Shown here: one piece after another, positions 49,700-61,740 of the stretch
Layout: every line of letters starts with the position of its first letter
Numbering within the stretch: the first letter of the stretch is position 1
Assembly (NCBI GenBank): GCA_947650285.1
Contig: CANTFL010000865.1
Coordinates: 19,941 to 83,940, forward strand
Direction of reading: 5' to 3'
DNA from: Hyaloperonospora brassicae
Taxonomy: Eukaryota; Oomycota; Peronosporomycetes; Peronosporales; Peronosporaceae
DNA: 64,000 nt
Translations under genes and position numbers: made by a program
Notes under the pieces: generated by a model
The model's input: the letters and a program-made list of their open reading frames with translations, nothing else
Told to the model about the DNA's origin: nothing
Databases searched by the model: none

Positions 49700-50010
49700 T
49701 GATCGCGATCACATACCTGATCAATGATCCCGATCTCGATCGCTTCCTGATCGCGATCACCTTGCTGATCGCGGATCATATGGTGTGCTCCACACCAACT
49801 TGATCGCGATCACATACCTAAGCAATGATACCGATCTCGATCACTTCCTGATCGCGATCACCTTGCTGATCGCGGATCACATGGTGTGCTCCACACCAAC
49901 TTGATCGCGATCACCTACCTAATCACTGATCACGATCTCGATCGCCATCTTGAACGCGATGGCCTTGCTGATCGCAGTTCCCTTCTTGATCGACTGATCG
50001 CCAACGCTAC
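49700..50010 (+). repeat. 101-bp tandem repeat rich in the palindrome TGATCGCGATCA
   Basis: Unit starts lie at 49700, 49801 and 49902, giving an exact 101-bp period. The first two units are nearly identical and the third diverges in its second half. Each unit carries the 12-bp perfect palindrome TGATCGCGATCA twice, a variant TGATCGCGGATCA, and a hairpin TGGTGTGCTCCACACCA. The array follows an LTR-like end. Confidence 0.85.
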
Positions 50011-53000
50011 CTTTCGCCTCATGTTTTGATCCAAAATCGCAGGTCCCAACTTGCCCGATCTATAATTCATTTTAGTCTGCCTGTCCAATGGACGCGATCT
50101 GACCAGATTTAGGACCGGGCCGTCGGCCGTTAACTGGCTCGGACATAACGGGAATGCGACTACTTTCTCTATAGCGAATTTCCATATTCGCTTTACCACA
50201 GTATCATCTCATATGTGTAACCTAACTATCATTCTGCCTTGATCCGCGTGCAAAAATATATTTATTTTTTATACGTGGAAAGTTGCATAATGTAACATAA
50301 ATATTCGAGCTGACAGTGTATTATCCCCTTTAGAATTCGCTTAGGATTGGTAATGTGTTCCCTTATCTGGCTCTCGCCAGTATAGAACGAAGCGCTTAGA
50401 AAAAACATGTGGCAAAGATTCACTTATAATGACGAAATTTATACCTACCATTTAAAGTGAAAGAAAGTACGTGTTCGAAACAACATATATCTGGAGAGTT
50501 TGAACGGATCCAAAGAGAACTATGGACAGTAAATACAACGGTATTGGTCTAAATTCACGTGAATATGGTTTATGGCCTAGAAAATTTGTTCTACTCTATA
50601 ATATTGACATCAAGATATCTGTAAAGTGATAACTATGTCCGATATTTTACAAACAAGAACGCTTGTGGCATATGACACGGGCATTTGCCGGTCGGAATGA
50701 TATACAGACTGATGCGATCGGTGATCGTCCCTGTCCCAGACGATATGGAAATATTAAAGATTGGCGCAAAAGAAAACTGGGACCAACCAAATTGTATTCT
50801 AGCATATGTGAGATGTTCATGAAGATCAAGTGGAAACCGACTGTCATCTACCACCATAAACTTACGAACGAGCAATTGATATACAAAATATCGAAACGGA
50901 AATGCATATAGATCCAAATTTTGTCAATTAAAGAAAAAAATAAATCAGGCGAAGTTGGTTATTACTGATTAGACGATTTATAAAATCCGACGTAAAATGG
51001 TTTATGGTTCGTGTCCCAATTTACGCCGCGAAAATAGCATAATAAGTTGACTCTATACTTGAATATATTTTGAATCAAATAATAAATAATCGCAATATTA
51101 AAATATATTGGATTGAAAGGAAAATTATGCGATAACCAAAGAGAATATCGCGAATATACGATGGGTGACATAACACAAGTCGGTGGGATAATTTAATGTG
51201 AACTTTATGTCGGCTTAAGGGTATCGTGTGATATAAAAAATGTGTTTCAACAACCCTCAGTTAGCTACGAATGTGCTTCGAAACCAATATATTTACAAAT
51301 ATTTTCTGCTCAAGACACGCGTTCTCCTTCATTGGTCGTTACATTGATATTTCTGACCGCAAAAAGCACACGTGTCTTACAAAGAGAATTAATATTGAAT
51401 CATGAGGTCGGATCGCGCATGTAATCACAAACCCATAAATGTGAATGAAAGCATCGTTCTGCGAAATTTACTGGAAACCAAGATCGCGAGACAGCGTAAT
51501 TGGTCAAAATTATAGAAAGAAGATTCTAAATGTTAACAGAGTGATATCAATGCAAGTATTCCGAATTCTCTGTGTACCAAATTTACGCAAATCGATCAAA
51601 TATCACCCCACAGACACAGCGAGATTGATATCTCACAAGTCGTTATAAAGAGCTAAAGCCACCCAACTGATGGGTACACAAGGTTGTCACAATACAATAC
51701 TATGAGGCGAGGATTGTATAAATTATTTTGTAAGTCGTCATGTATGTGAAAGTTGAAGATCGCGGCTCGCATCAGCAAATAGCTGATATCTGCTTCATTA
51801 CATACCTTTTGCCTCAAACGCATATAATAATTGGTATATTCGATCAGCTATCATACATCGCACCGATTTGTAACTATATGACAAATACATCAGCTTCTTC
51901 GCATATAAAAATAGATTTAAGTTGTGATTGACTTCAATTTTTGGTCCGCTAGATAAACAGTCTAAATTATGATTTCTCCGCCACCAACGGTCAACATGGT
52001 GTTCAGCTGCCCATGTGGTATCGTTTAGAAATCGCTGCTAACGGACTGATATCATTTGCAGCCTTTTCTTGTTTTAGTAGCTGACCTCCAAACGTACTTC
52101 AATTTTCTGCCGCCGAGTTCATGTTGTATGTATTGTGCAATCCATTTATAAGCCAAAACATTATATGTAAGTGAAGACAACAATTACCGTACGACATATC
52201 AAGGCGTTTTTACTTAAATGCAAGCTAGGATGGGTTCTTTTTTCATTTATAGACATCACCAAGTTTTTTCGTGTCCTCTACGTAAATCAAATAACCGAGG
52301 ATGACTCACACAAAATCTCATCTGTATCTCCAAATCAAAGCTGTCTCTTCACAGAATCGTTCTCTTCTAAACAGTCAACTGCCGAAAAAAACAATTTGAA
52401 GTAATCTTTACAAAATCTTAACCACATGAGATTTCTGGTGCGGTTTGCAGTGGTGTAAATCCTGAATTTGGTTTCGATTTGCACGTATTGTTATACGTTT
52501 TTTGTCTTCTTCGGAAAATCCCTCTCTTTTTTGCCCATTACAAGCCCTTCAATCTTCTGTGATATTATAAATATTGAGAAGCAAGTAGTTTTACGTGTTA
52601 AGTGCGTATCTTACATATTGCTTTGTTCGTCTCTTTAATTGCGTTTACCAATAATCCTGCTCATTATCTTCTATTCATTTAGAATTCACCCTCGCCTGGC
52701 AGCGAGACGGCGCTCGAGCGGCCACACTCCTCTTGTTTGTAGAATATCGTCACTTTACGAAGTATATATGCGCTGGTCTCATATACGTACATTTAGTTTT
52801 CGCCCAAGATATCTCCCGCTACAAAATATAATATTGCCTATATCAATCTTTTTTTCTAAGTTGCGTGCGAATTGAACGAATGATTCTTTGACAATAGCTA
52901 ACCTTTACGCGCGCTACAAGCCCGTCAACCAAAATTGTCTGAAAATCTTGACATGTATTTCGATACTGTGGAGCGAGTCCAAGCTACAAAACATTAAATG

Positions 53001-53168
53001 TATGTTCATAGGTATAACTCACTTTATCTTGCAGCTTTTTGAAATTTTGTCCTCATTTTTGAGACAATGTCGTGCTAGTTTTGTCGTGCGTGCGTCTTTA
53101 AGACAACTTCTAAAATATATTTTATATCGAATTTGCTTACAAAAGCATTAAAAACACAAAATTACGCA
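50011..53168. other. no recognisable gene
   Basis: The minus frame 49930-50199 extends out of the tandem repeat and has a basic, arginine/serine-rich end derived from it. Other frames (50633-50917 -, 50663-50911 +, 51445-51648 +, 52639-52875 +, 52888-53151 +) show no motif. Confidence 0.35.
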
Positions 53169-53672
53169 TCAAGATGATATATTTATATAAGTGAACGGAT
53201 AATATATTCTACATATTTCTACATAATATATATCGCTTATAAATACGGCAAAATACTGGTCGAGAAACGCTGAAACCTGTCTCGAAAAGAGCATGCGGAA
53301 CAGTTTACTATACGATCGATTACATAAATACAATTGTTGCAAGAAGATTGGCCACTGCACCTTTAAATGAAATGGAATGAACCCAGTCTTACGTGCGACA
53401 GCACGTACCGGCCATATATTGGCCAAATAGTGCCCGTGGCGCGGGTTCAACGGTTTCGCAAAATCGCGAGTACGAGTTGGATTGTCAATAAACGGTTGAA
53501 TCGATTGAGACGAAGCGCTCCGTTGCCCCAGTAACATTTCGATAATTTTCAGGTCTATTGACAATAGGTTCTCTAACATAAAGTCCCTATGAGTTACGAT
53601 TTCTGTTGATGAGATTTCATTCGCCACTTTAAGCTTGAAAGTGGCAAAGCAACAGTCACGTCGATCCCTTGT
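53169..53672 (-). CDS. unrecognised open frame of about 152-167 codons
   Basis: After the S33 fragment this is the longest open frame. It lacks an ATG at its beginning (GTG at 53625-53627; the first ATG is 17 codons further in, FMLENLL). The N-terminal half is helical-looking (FMLENLLSIDLKIIEMLLG), the middle is basic and prolyl, and the C-terminal third is aromatic and hydrophobic. I recognise no family. It may be a chance frame or a pseudogene fragment. Confidence 0.2.
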   Translation of the reverse strand, partial: TRDRRDCCFATFKLKVANEISSTEIVTHRDFMLENLLSIDLKIIEMLLGQRSASSQSIQPFIDNPTRTRDFAKPLNPRHGHYLANIWPVRAVARKTGFIPFHLKVQWPIFLQQLYLCNRSYSKLFRMLFSRQVSAFLDQYFAVFISDIYYVEICRIYYPFTYINISS

Positions 53673-53960
53673 TTACTGTCAAGCGCCAAATTAATCATCT
53701 TGACTTCAGTCGCTAGAGGACCGTCCTTTTAAGTATGCTGAGCGCGGATCCCCTCTCATGAGTATGTCAGCACACCTAGCAACAGACTCATGGATAATAG
53801 TCAATATACATGTAGTGACAATTCACTGCACCTTTGAAGATGAGCAGAATTATACAAACTTTATCTTAGTGTAAGAGGATGGCAAATTTGGTAGTCATTC
53901 TTGGTCTATCATGACCCATTCGTACCAGCCAAGAGACATCTGGCAGCATCGATCGATAAA

Positions 53961-54107
53961 TATGCCTGCCACATGCTCATTTAATGACCATCTGATGAAC
54001 GTGTCAGAATATACCTGCCACATGTTCATTAGATGACCACCTGTTGAACGTGTCAGAATATGCCTGCCACACGTTCATTAGAATACCATCTAATGGCCGT
54101 GGCATAA
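53961..54107 (+). repeat. 49-bp tandem repeat, three units
   Basis: Units beginning TAT(A/G)CCTGCCACA start at 53961, 54010 and 54059, an exact 49-bp period. They share GTTCATTAGA and ACGTGTCAGAATA. The third unit diverges toward its end (GGCCGTGGCATAATA). No frame is kept, as 49 is not divisible by three. Confidence 0.85.
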
Positions 54108-54627
54108 TATTTAGAAGCGTGTAAATCCTCTAAGAGCGAAGAAAATGGCCATTCATGTGGTCCGAGTGTCATTGTAACTTCACAACACCTCGGTGTATTC
54201 AATCTTTACACTATAAAGGAATATGCCGTATACTGTGTCGAAATATAGACATGTAACAGGTTTACTGCTTTTATAAATCTATATGAACGAAACACATGCG
54301 CTTTTTCAGAGAACAAAATCCTAGAAAGTCCAATCAAATTACCTACGATTTTCCACGTGGTATTAATCGGTCGTTCCATAGATCAACCATTGAAAACTCA
54401 AATTTTGCGACAGATTTTTCACAATTAAAAGACGCTGAGATAATAACTCAACCGCCTAGTGTAAAAAATTAAGGAGAATCGAGGAAATGATTTGACATGA
54501 GGACACGGGATACTGAATGTCCTATTGATTGACGAATAAAGTGAAGGTGCTTTTGCGAATGATTTGGTAGTAATTTCGTTCAAACCTTCAGAGATACATC
54601 TAAATTCGGCGATAGTACCGAATAGGT
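54108..54627. other. no recognisable gene
   Basis: AT-rich DNA between the 49-bp repeat and the second gypsy pol. It may be decayed gag or protease sequence, but nothing is identifiable. Confidence 0.3.
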
Positions 54628-57210
54628 TTCTTGCGAGATCTACGTAGTGGCAAGGTCAAGCAGATCTGCGCACTCATAGTAGAGAACGAGTACATACTCA
54701 ATATAATATCGGCAGATGATATTGCTAAGAACAAACGGGTTTTAGCTAGTTTAACTAGTCAATGGACTAGAGTACCCTTAACAAAAATGCTTGGACCGAT
54801 CGGTACGCGTCTCAATTCTGCGAGTCGATTTAGACAAATCATATTTGCAAAGATTTGATCGAATTAAAGTACGCATGTATTCCCTAATTACGTGCCTAAT
54901 TAGTGGCCTATAGATAAAGGCACACGACAAGAAATGGAAGTAGAACGGTTATAAGTACTACTGTGTCATGAAGAAGTGTCCTTTTCCATGTGAACAGGCG
55001 CTAGCGATCGATAAATTCGTTGCCTATCCTTTATTATCGGGTCATGTAACGAAGAAATATTCCCCGCATACTTACGATCGTTTATGTTTTAAAGTCTATA
55101 GGACGCTGGTGTATAGCGCACGCATCTAATGAGTTGAATGTTGCAACGGTACCGTCTCTAACGTCGATACCGACAAACGATGTAATTATAGTTTTCATAT
55201 CTAAAGTACTACCGTTTTGTCCATGTGTCTGATTAATGTCTTCTATAAGATCCTCATACGTGAACAAGACATCCCACACACAGCGGTGAGGACCCGAGTA
55301 GTATGCTCTGTTAATGGCTATTGAAACCGCAAGGTGTAAATAATTCATCTGCAACATTCAACTGATCTGAGACAAACTTTTGCTAATAGTGCGTAATCTC
55401 GCAAGATTTCCATCGACTATTTGCTCGACCATTAAATTGCTATGGACGGCAAGATAGACGTGGTTGTTCATATGCGCATGCTTTTGTTAGGTTCTTGCAC
55501 GTATGTGCAAACGTAAGCTGTATGTTATCCTCAAGATAACATATGTATACTAGCAGATAGAGAACTACCCCGTCTTATGTGAATCGTGAATAGCCACGGC
55601 TCACGCCCCGATACTGGATAAATCTCTTACAATTGACTCTCCCGTTCCAGACAATGTCAAGTACTGATAAAGCTATTTGGTATTGCAGCATACTTGCACA
55701 AATACTTGCGCAACTACGCCGTGAAGCCGTATATATACATATATATTATTTGTCATATAAAAGCTAAAAGTGGCCCTGAAGTGCTGAATGCCAGCAATCC
55801 TCTACGGAAACAAATAAAAGCTTTGTACAACCGCCCGTAATGGAAATTGCAGATAAATACATCACGTTTTATGTAAACTGGGGCTAGAGCAATAATTCGA
55901 ACGTCTGCACGTCGATTAACAATGACTCAGACGGTGCGAAACCATCGTCTTTCATCAGTTGCGTCATCTACAAATCGCTATGCGCAACTATGCAGTGCAT
56001 CACAAGAATCACCTTGCCAATTAGTGTGTACCGGCCAAGTTTTGCATTTGTCTCATAATAGATTGACCGTTTATCGTCTACACAGACCACGCAATATTAC
56101 GCACGTCCGTGAACAGTCCACACCTCTCGCAAAAAATGGCGAAGTGGCTGTTCGTCGCGAAGAATTACTCCTCGAAATATTACGAGTCAGAACGACTAGG
56201 CGCCGTCGCTGTTGCTTTTTCACGCCGGTCTCATTTAGAACCAGATTAGCCACCTGACTGTGATGGATCGACTACTGTCGCAACGCTGATTATCATCATT
56301 TCGTCATCACCAGGTTTGCGACCAAAGATAAGCATTCGCCTAAGACACATGTTCTTGTGCGTCTAATGAATTATATACTTCATATATCTCGGCAAGTTAT
56401 TTCAAGAATTTAGCGGCGTACCTTTCTTCAGCAACACTACACACAACCTGCGATTGACTGATGTATATGCAGCAGTCGCCGGTTACACGCCTCATGTATC
56501 ATCTCCACGTTAAATTTTATACGACTACGGATAATGTATTAGTGTTAAGATGAAATATAGGTTAGGAATCGATATGGGGAGAATAATTAACTCAAAGTAG
56601 GTCAAGAGTTTTACTGTCCCTAACAGTAAGATTTTGTGAGCAAGTAGATTCAGGCACGCACATTTTGTCAACGGGTAAAGCTTATACTTCTTTCCATCCA
56701 CTATTGTATCATTTTACTTTACCAGCAGAGTTCTGGAGGTTCGTTTAATATACCTACGTATATGGATGATTACAGACAAGCGCAAGAGCACAAATAGTCT
56801 CGACTTCGTTGATCAAATCAGCAAGATAGTGCATCTTGTTGCTATACTTGAGACAATCACAGTCGAATACTGTGCTCTTGGATCAACTGACACAATCTAT
56901 CGGCGTCATTATCAAGCCTCGTGATATTGTCTCCGACAAGGCCCGCCGGTTCACGGTGTAATTTGGGTAAAACGTGTTCCTTCCTCTCGGAAAAAGAAGC
57001 TTAAACATCTATTTTTGATCATCTGGAAACAGAGGGTCGAACATAAGGTGTCAGCCATTACCTTGATGTAAAGCTTTGAGGTAATGTCAACTTATTTTAA
57101 TATGAAACGAGCTCTTACGGACGATCGAGTTTGACATCTCTAACTCGGTATATGCATCATACACAGAAAAGCCTTTTTTTTGAATGGCCTACGTCACCCA
57201 CACATTTCCA
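54628..57210 (+). pseudogene. Ty3/gypsy pol polyprotein, element 2 (RT, RNase H, integrase)
   Basis: Domains appear in gypsy order with frame changes and stops. FLRDLRSGKVKQICALIVEN (54628) parallels VRDLRSG of element 1. RT shows GHVTKKYSPH (55040) and NVFYKILIREQDIPHTAV (about 55235-55288). The RT end shows AYLHKYLRNYAVK (55689). RNase H keeps a 60-codon open frame at 56067-56249 with PFIVYTDHAILRTSV, SPHLSQKMAKWL and AFSRRSHLEPD. The integrase core shows VDQISKIVHLVAILETIT and DTIYRRH (56809-56920), IVSDKARRFT (about 56928) and EFDISNSVYASYTEKPFF (57127-57180). It decayed independently of element 1, since different motifs survive. The minus-strand frame 55082-55357 is a shadow of the RT region. 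Confidence 0.8.
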
Positions 57211-59677
57211 TTATGTGTAGCGTATTTCTTAATAAAGTGGGAGATCTCTATCGTGAAACGATTCGGAGTTTAGCTCATTACGCATAGAATTATTTCTTGA
57301 TACATGAAATTTTAGAGTCGGGGCGATCGGCGTTGATAAAGACGGCTTACATAGCAATATCAATGACTCTTTTGTGTAAAAGATGATTATTAAGATGATT
57401 ATATATTCAAAAATCTCCGATAACTGCTTTAGCGAGGTGACGGTATCCTCATTAAAAAGAAGACAAAAATGGAGAAAGAAGGACAAGAAAAAAACATCTC
57501 TCTGTAGTGCAAACATGATTCACTGATCAAAGCAAGGTTAATAAAGCAGAAACAAGTGTCCTATCTTGAAACGCAATAGTCTAATTCGCGCAAGATTTGT
57601 ATCGCTAACGTGGCGAAAAGCCATATAAAAACCATATAAACTATAAGATCACATGTTTTTCTATTTTACTTCAACGACCTATACTTACTGACTACAAATA
57701 ATTATATTCAAAAGATATTGACCGATTTTGGCAGTAACAAATTACTCCGTCGATTCATCGGCTCATTTGTCGTATTGCGCCGACAAGGCAACGCATAAAG
57801 AATTAAATTGCCACATACTTTATAGGCAAGAATGCTACGTTATACGTTGGGCGCCACGTCTTATACTGTCAGTACGGGGCCTCTTCCTGCAATGAACATA
57901 AACCCCACAACTTAAAATTTCCATTCGGTTCTTTTTTTCGCATTCTAGGCGATCAGTATCGTCGCGCATCAATGGCCCCCCCTCCCCCGACATTATAGCA
58001 TTTCTTACGAGGTATTGCAATCTCGATTTGAAATAAAGGATAATATACTTGTTATCAAACTGTGCGAGGTCCATTTCCGCACAAACCTTCGTACCATCTT
58101 GTAGTACACCGCAGTGTTTATCAAGGATCGACGAGTATACAGCTTGTGCTCCATACCCTAACGCAATACTCTTATCGCTCTATCCATCTCGTGCACATCG
58201 GAATGACCCGACGCTTGACTTTTCTCAAACAATATCACCTATATAATTTTTGGTGATATCGCGCGATGGTCATCGCTTTCTACTAAAGTATATCTGGATA
58301 TACCGCGATGGGAAGGGAGTTCAAACGAGCCACCGTGTTCGATAGCGTAGTAATTTGTCTTTTTGGGACATATGATAGCATTGATCCTGTCTAATTACTG
58401 ACGCATTCGGACTCGACAAACAGAATGAAGAGATCCACCCGATAGGTTGGTACGGGCACCGAAAAAAACTCTCAAAACTGTGTTGAAGAATAGCATTTTT
58501 TTCATCTTACAGTTGATTGATAAGCGCGCCCTTCGTTTGGGATGATTAGGTATAAAGGTATCTATAAAAGCGCGAACAGAGTTGTCGATGCATCTCAGGC
58601 ATTTTCCAGGAACGACATAAGAAGCATTCCTACTTCGACAACAGATCTCAATTAAACTGTGCATGACTTGAGTCTTATTCTCAACCTTAATCCGAGAAGA
58701 AGGACATTGTCAAGCCAGGCATTACGGCCAGCTAATTCCACATTTTAAATAGCGATAAATTTGGCATGTGGCAACGATCTCGGCAAAGGTGAACGCTAAA
58801 AATTTGATGTGTAAAAATGATGCTTTGTGCGATAGGTTTTCGCACTGTCGTTTAGGCCGTTACGACTTGACAAAATATATAGAATAGTTGATTTCCTATC
58901 AGTGTTCATGCCATAATACTACCCTAGACTTCTTTTTGGAGGTATCCATGGCTGTTTTGCAAGTAAAAGAAGCACGATGTTGCGTTCTCGCTTCTCCTAA
59001 GTGGTGTAAGCAGAAGTACTGACAACGCAGACGCCATTACAACCTTGATCAGCTAAAGCTAGGTGACTCGACACATAGTCACTAGTGGAATTACAATAGC
59101 CATAGACGTCGATTGAAACAATCGCCTTGAGCTTAGGCTAGAGCAAACAACTCGATCCCAGAGACGAGTCTTCGGGTTTGGCAGACGATTCGAACAACTT
59201 GCGACGTCAAACCTGCGCGGCCTGGCTATTCAAACTTGAACTTGGCGTCCTAGCCTCCACAGCCCGCGACTTTTGAGCAGGGTGAGGTGATGGTTACGAG
59301 GCTAAGTGAAGTGTTCGAATCGTCAAAGTAGACAATTCATGTCTCTAGATCATCTTGCGACATGAAAAACGCACCCGCAGAAGATCATGCGGGTGTATCA
59401 GCTGCACCAGTAAGTTTACACATGCACCTGCAACGATTGATGAATGTATCTAAGCAGGAGAAGCAGCAGACAACCGCACACCTTCCTCCAAGTCTCTACT
59501 TGACTCTATCCGGCTTCACGCATCCGCACGGCCGCGTGCGAAGCAGCTGTTGCATACGTTCAAATGCTTTTTATTGTATACTAATAAGTGCTCCCTTCCC
59601 ACAGTCGTTCAGCGATGATTACTCGGTCACCAATCACCCGTCGATCTGTCACTATATTAGATGATGATTTATGAGGA
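57211..59677. other. no clear gene; possible decayed 3' end of gypsy element 2
   Basis: Sequence near 57815-57870 reads ATLYVGRHVLY, faintly like the FYVGRL segment after gypsy integrases, but not strongly enough to call. Frames at 57229-57516 (-), 58049-58246 (+), 58395-58664 (-) and 59362-59664 (+) are unassigned. Stretches around 58950-59330 are GC-richer and may be old coding DNA. Confidence 0.3.
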
Positions 59678-60069
59678 GCATTATTACGTTGTGAGCCTAA
59701 TGCATGTCATTGATACGAAATCTGCCGATGTAAATTATATGTTTATTTAAATACTTTGCGATTTTGCTTTTGCGATTCAATATTTTTGGGATATCACTTT
59801 CGAACTAGCTTTTAAAAAAAAATCGTACAATCGGTTGATATATGTCATGATACCAAACGAATAAACCACTAATAGTTGCTAGACGCGCGCAATGAGGGGT
59901 GAGTGGGATTACCCATTGCAATTTTGTAGGTTAATATAGTGTAAGTATGATAAGGAAGGTTGTATAAAGAGACTGAACTATACCAAACATAGAGTTAAAA
60001 TCTTGTTCCTTCTTGCAAAACTTGCTCAGTAATTTCACTTCCTCTACACCTATGGTGTGCGTGTAGTTT
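59678..60069 (+). mobile_element. left LTR of the copia element (copy C)
   Basis: It shares GCTAGACGCGCGCAATG and TTAATATAGT with the copy at 27391. Its decayed start near 59681 (ACG.TGTGAGCC.AATGCATG) parallels the other copies. The following TGGTAGCGCCC at 60070 could be a primer-binding site of the initiator-methionine type, which would set the LTR length near 390 bp. That is tentative. Confidence 0.5.
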
Positions 60070-60597
60070 TGGTAGCGCCCACTCTTGTATTTTTCGGTAT
60101 AAGGCTTTGCCTGTCATCTAGTAAGAAATGTTACCCATTACTACATGGATTTTGATGTTTGTTTGCTGTATTTTCGAATGTTACTTCACATTTTGTTTCT
60201 GAGCTATCCAATAACTAAGTAGTGTCAGATCTGTCTGGCCGTGTCAGATCGATCTTTCATCTATATGCCACTCAATACTGACCATGTAAGATGCTTACAT
60301 TGCGGTGCCTTTGCATCATGGTGCACAAACCTTGCAATGCGATCACCATATTTATGTTCATGGAATTGGAAGAAATGTAAAACGGTATGAGTTTGTTGAA
60401 ATTCGGTCTGGCACGATTGGGCGATAAGTACAGCCACAGTGGTATCTAGAGATGAAATTCAGATTGAATGATGAGAACGTCCTTGAATATTGTTCGAGGA
60501 ACGATTGAAACATGATCATTTCTACTCTTTACGGCATGATATAATCTTATAATTTCTAAACGGATATGAGCCCAGCAGTAAACTATTTTTCGCGTAA

Positions 60598-60891
60598 GAT
60601 GGATACAGCGCGCAGCCTAAAGCTCGAATTGGTCGTGAAGGACAAACATTTAGAGGTGAAGATAACGAAGCAAACACAGTTGTAGATGCGGATACAGCGC
60701 AATCGAAGCTTCTTGATATGGTATCAGGACCTCCCGAGCGCATGAAACGACTCTATGCATTACAGAAAGAGAACGATCGGCTCAAGAACGGGCAAACAAG
60801 CGATTTTGGTACATCTCTCTGCCAAGGACAGGCAATATATAATTGCGATTTCGACGTGAAGGCACTACGTGACAACTCTCCAGTGCAATAG
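60598..60891 (+). pseudogene. gag-like fragment of the copia element
   Basis: An in-frame stretch of 97 codons ends at TAG 60889-60891. It includes GREGQTFRGEDNEANTVVD and a helical, coiled-coil-like stretch ERMKRLYALQKENDRLKNGQ. A likely original start, ATG at 60566 (MSPAVNYFSRK), is one frame away, implying a frameshift near 60595. Position after the left LTR supports gag. No zinc knuckle was seen. The minus-strand frames overlapping it (60522-60743 and 60753-61034) are shadows. Confidence 0.4.
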
Positions 60892-61740
60892 ATATACTTA
60901 TGCTTCGGTATCTGACAAGGCGATATACTTCGAAAGCGGCGAATGTGTCGATGTAGTAGGCGCCACACCAACCCCTTCCACAGCACTACGTGCCGCAATT
61001 GGCGTATTACTAGGTACCGCAGCATGTCTACCATGACTACATATTCGACAAATGGTCAGCAGGAGTAAAAGGATGCTAGATATACAAACGTTTGATATTT
61101 GTTATCGTGAGGAAAGAGATAAGTAATGCAAAATACGTTAGACATAGTGCAAGTGCTTTGCAGTGGAGTGAAGTTGTCAAGGTGATCTCGTTCGGTCACC
61201 ACTTGACCGGTATGGCGGAGAGATATTTCAATAGGCAGGTCGAGAGTATTAGGAAGAGCTTCTAGCGCTGGAGCACGCAATGCATCGTCTACTCCACACG
61301 ATCGCGACAAATAAACCTCCCGCTAAGAGCATGAATATTTTCACGGCGCTCAATAGCTTAAAAAGCGAGACTGAAAACATTATAATCTGTAGCTGGTAGC
61401 GGTGCGTCAAGCTGTGGGGATGCTAATCCAATTTACGACGAAATTTTGGATTAGACTAGGCCCAATATAACGGTGTCGATAATGGTGCGGTTGAATCTCA
61501 CGCTCACACACTTTTTTGAAGTATGTGGAAGAGCTTGAGCACTTCGCAATTCGGCAGAGATCGAACTGCACAGGAAGCATATCGGAAAAAAGTAATTTAC
61601 ACAGCTCACAACGGGTGTATATTTTTTGCATGACCACACAGATATTATCACAGACCTATAACATGTTCGCACTTCTCCAAATGAGAAAAGCTAGGAATCT
61701 TTGACGATAGCGTGCCCAGAGAACAGCGATAAAGATTAAT

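Noticed and set aside
49700..50010. CRISPR array or replication origin suggested by regular 101-bp repeats
   Set aside because: Whole units repeat with no unique spacers, and no replication gene or other origin feature is nearby.
55082..55357. Minus-strand frame of 91 codons
   Set aside because: The plus strand here reads as gypsy reverse transcriptase (YKILIREQDIPHTAV), so the minus frame is a shadow.
57815..57870. Gypsy post-integrase FYVGRL-type segment
   Set aside because: Only a few residues (LYVGRH) agree and no flanking similarity was found.
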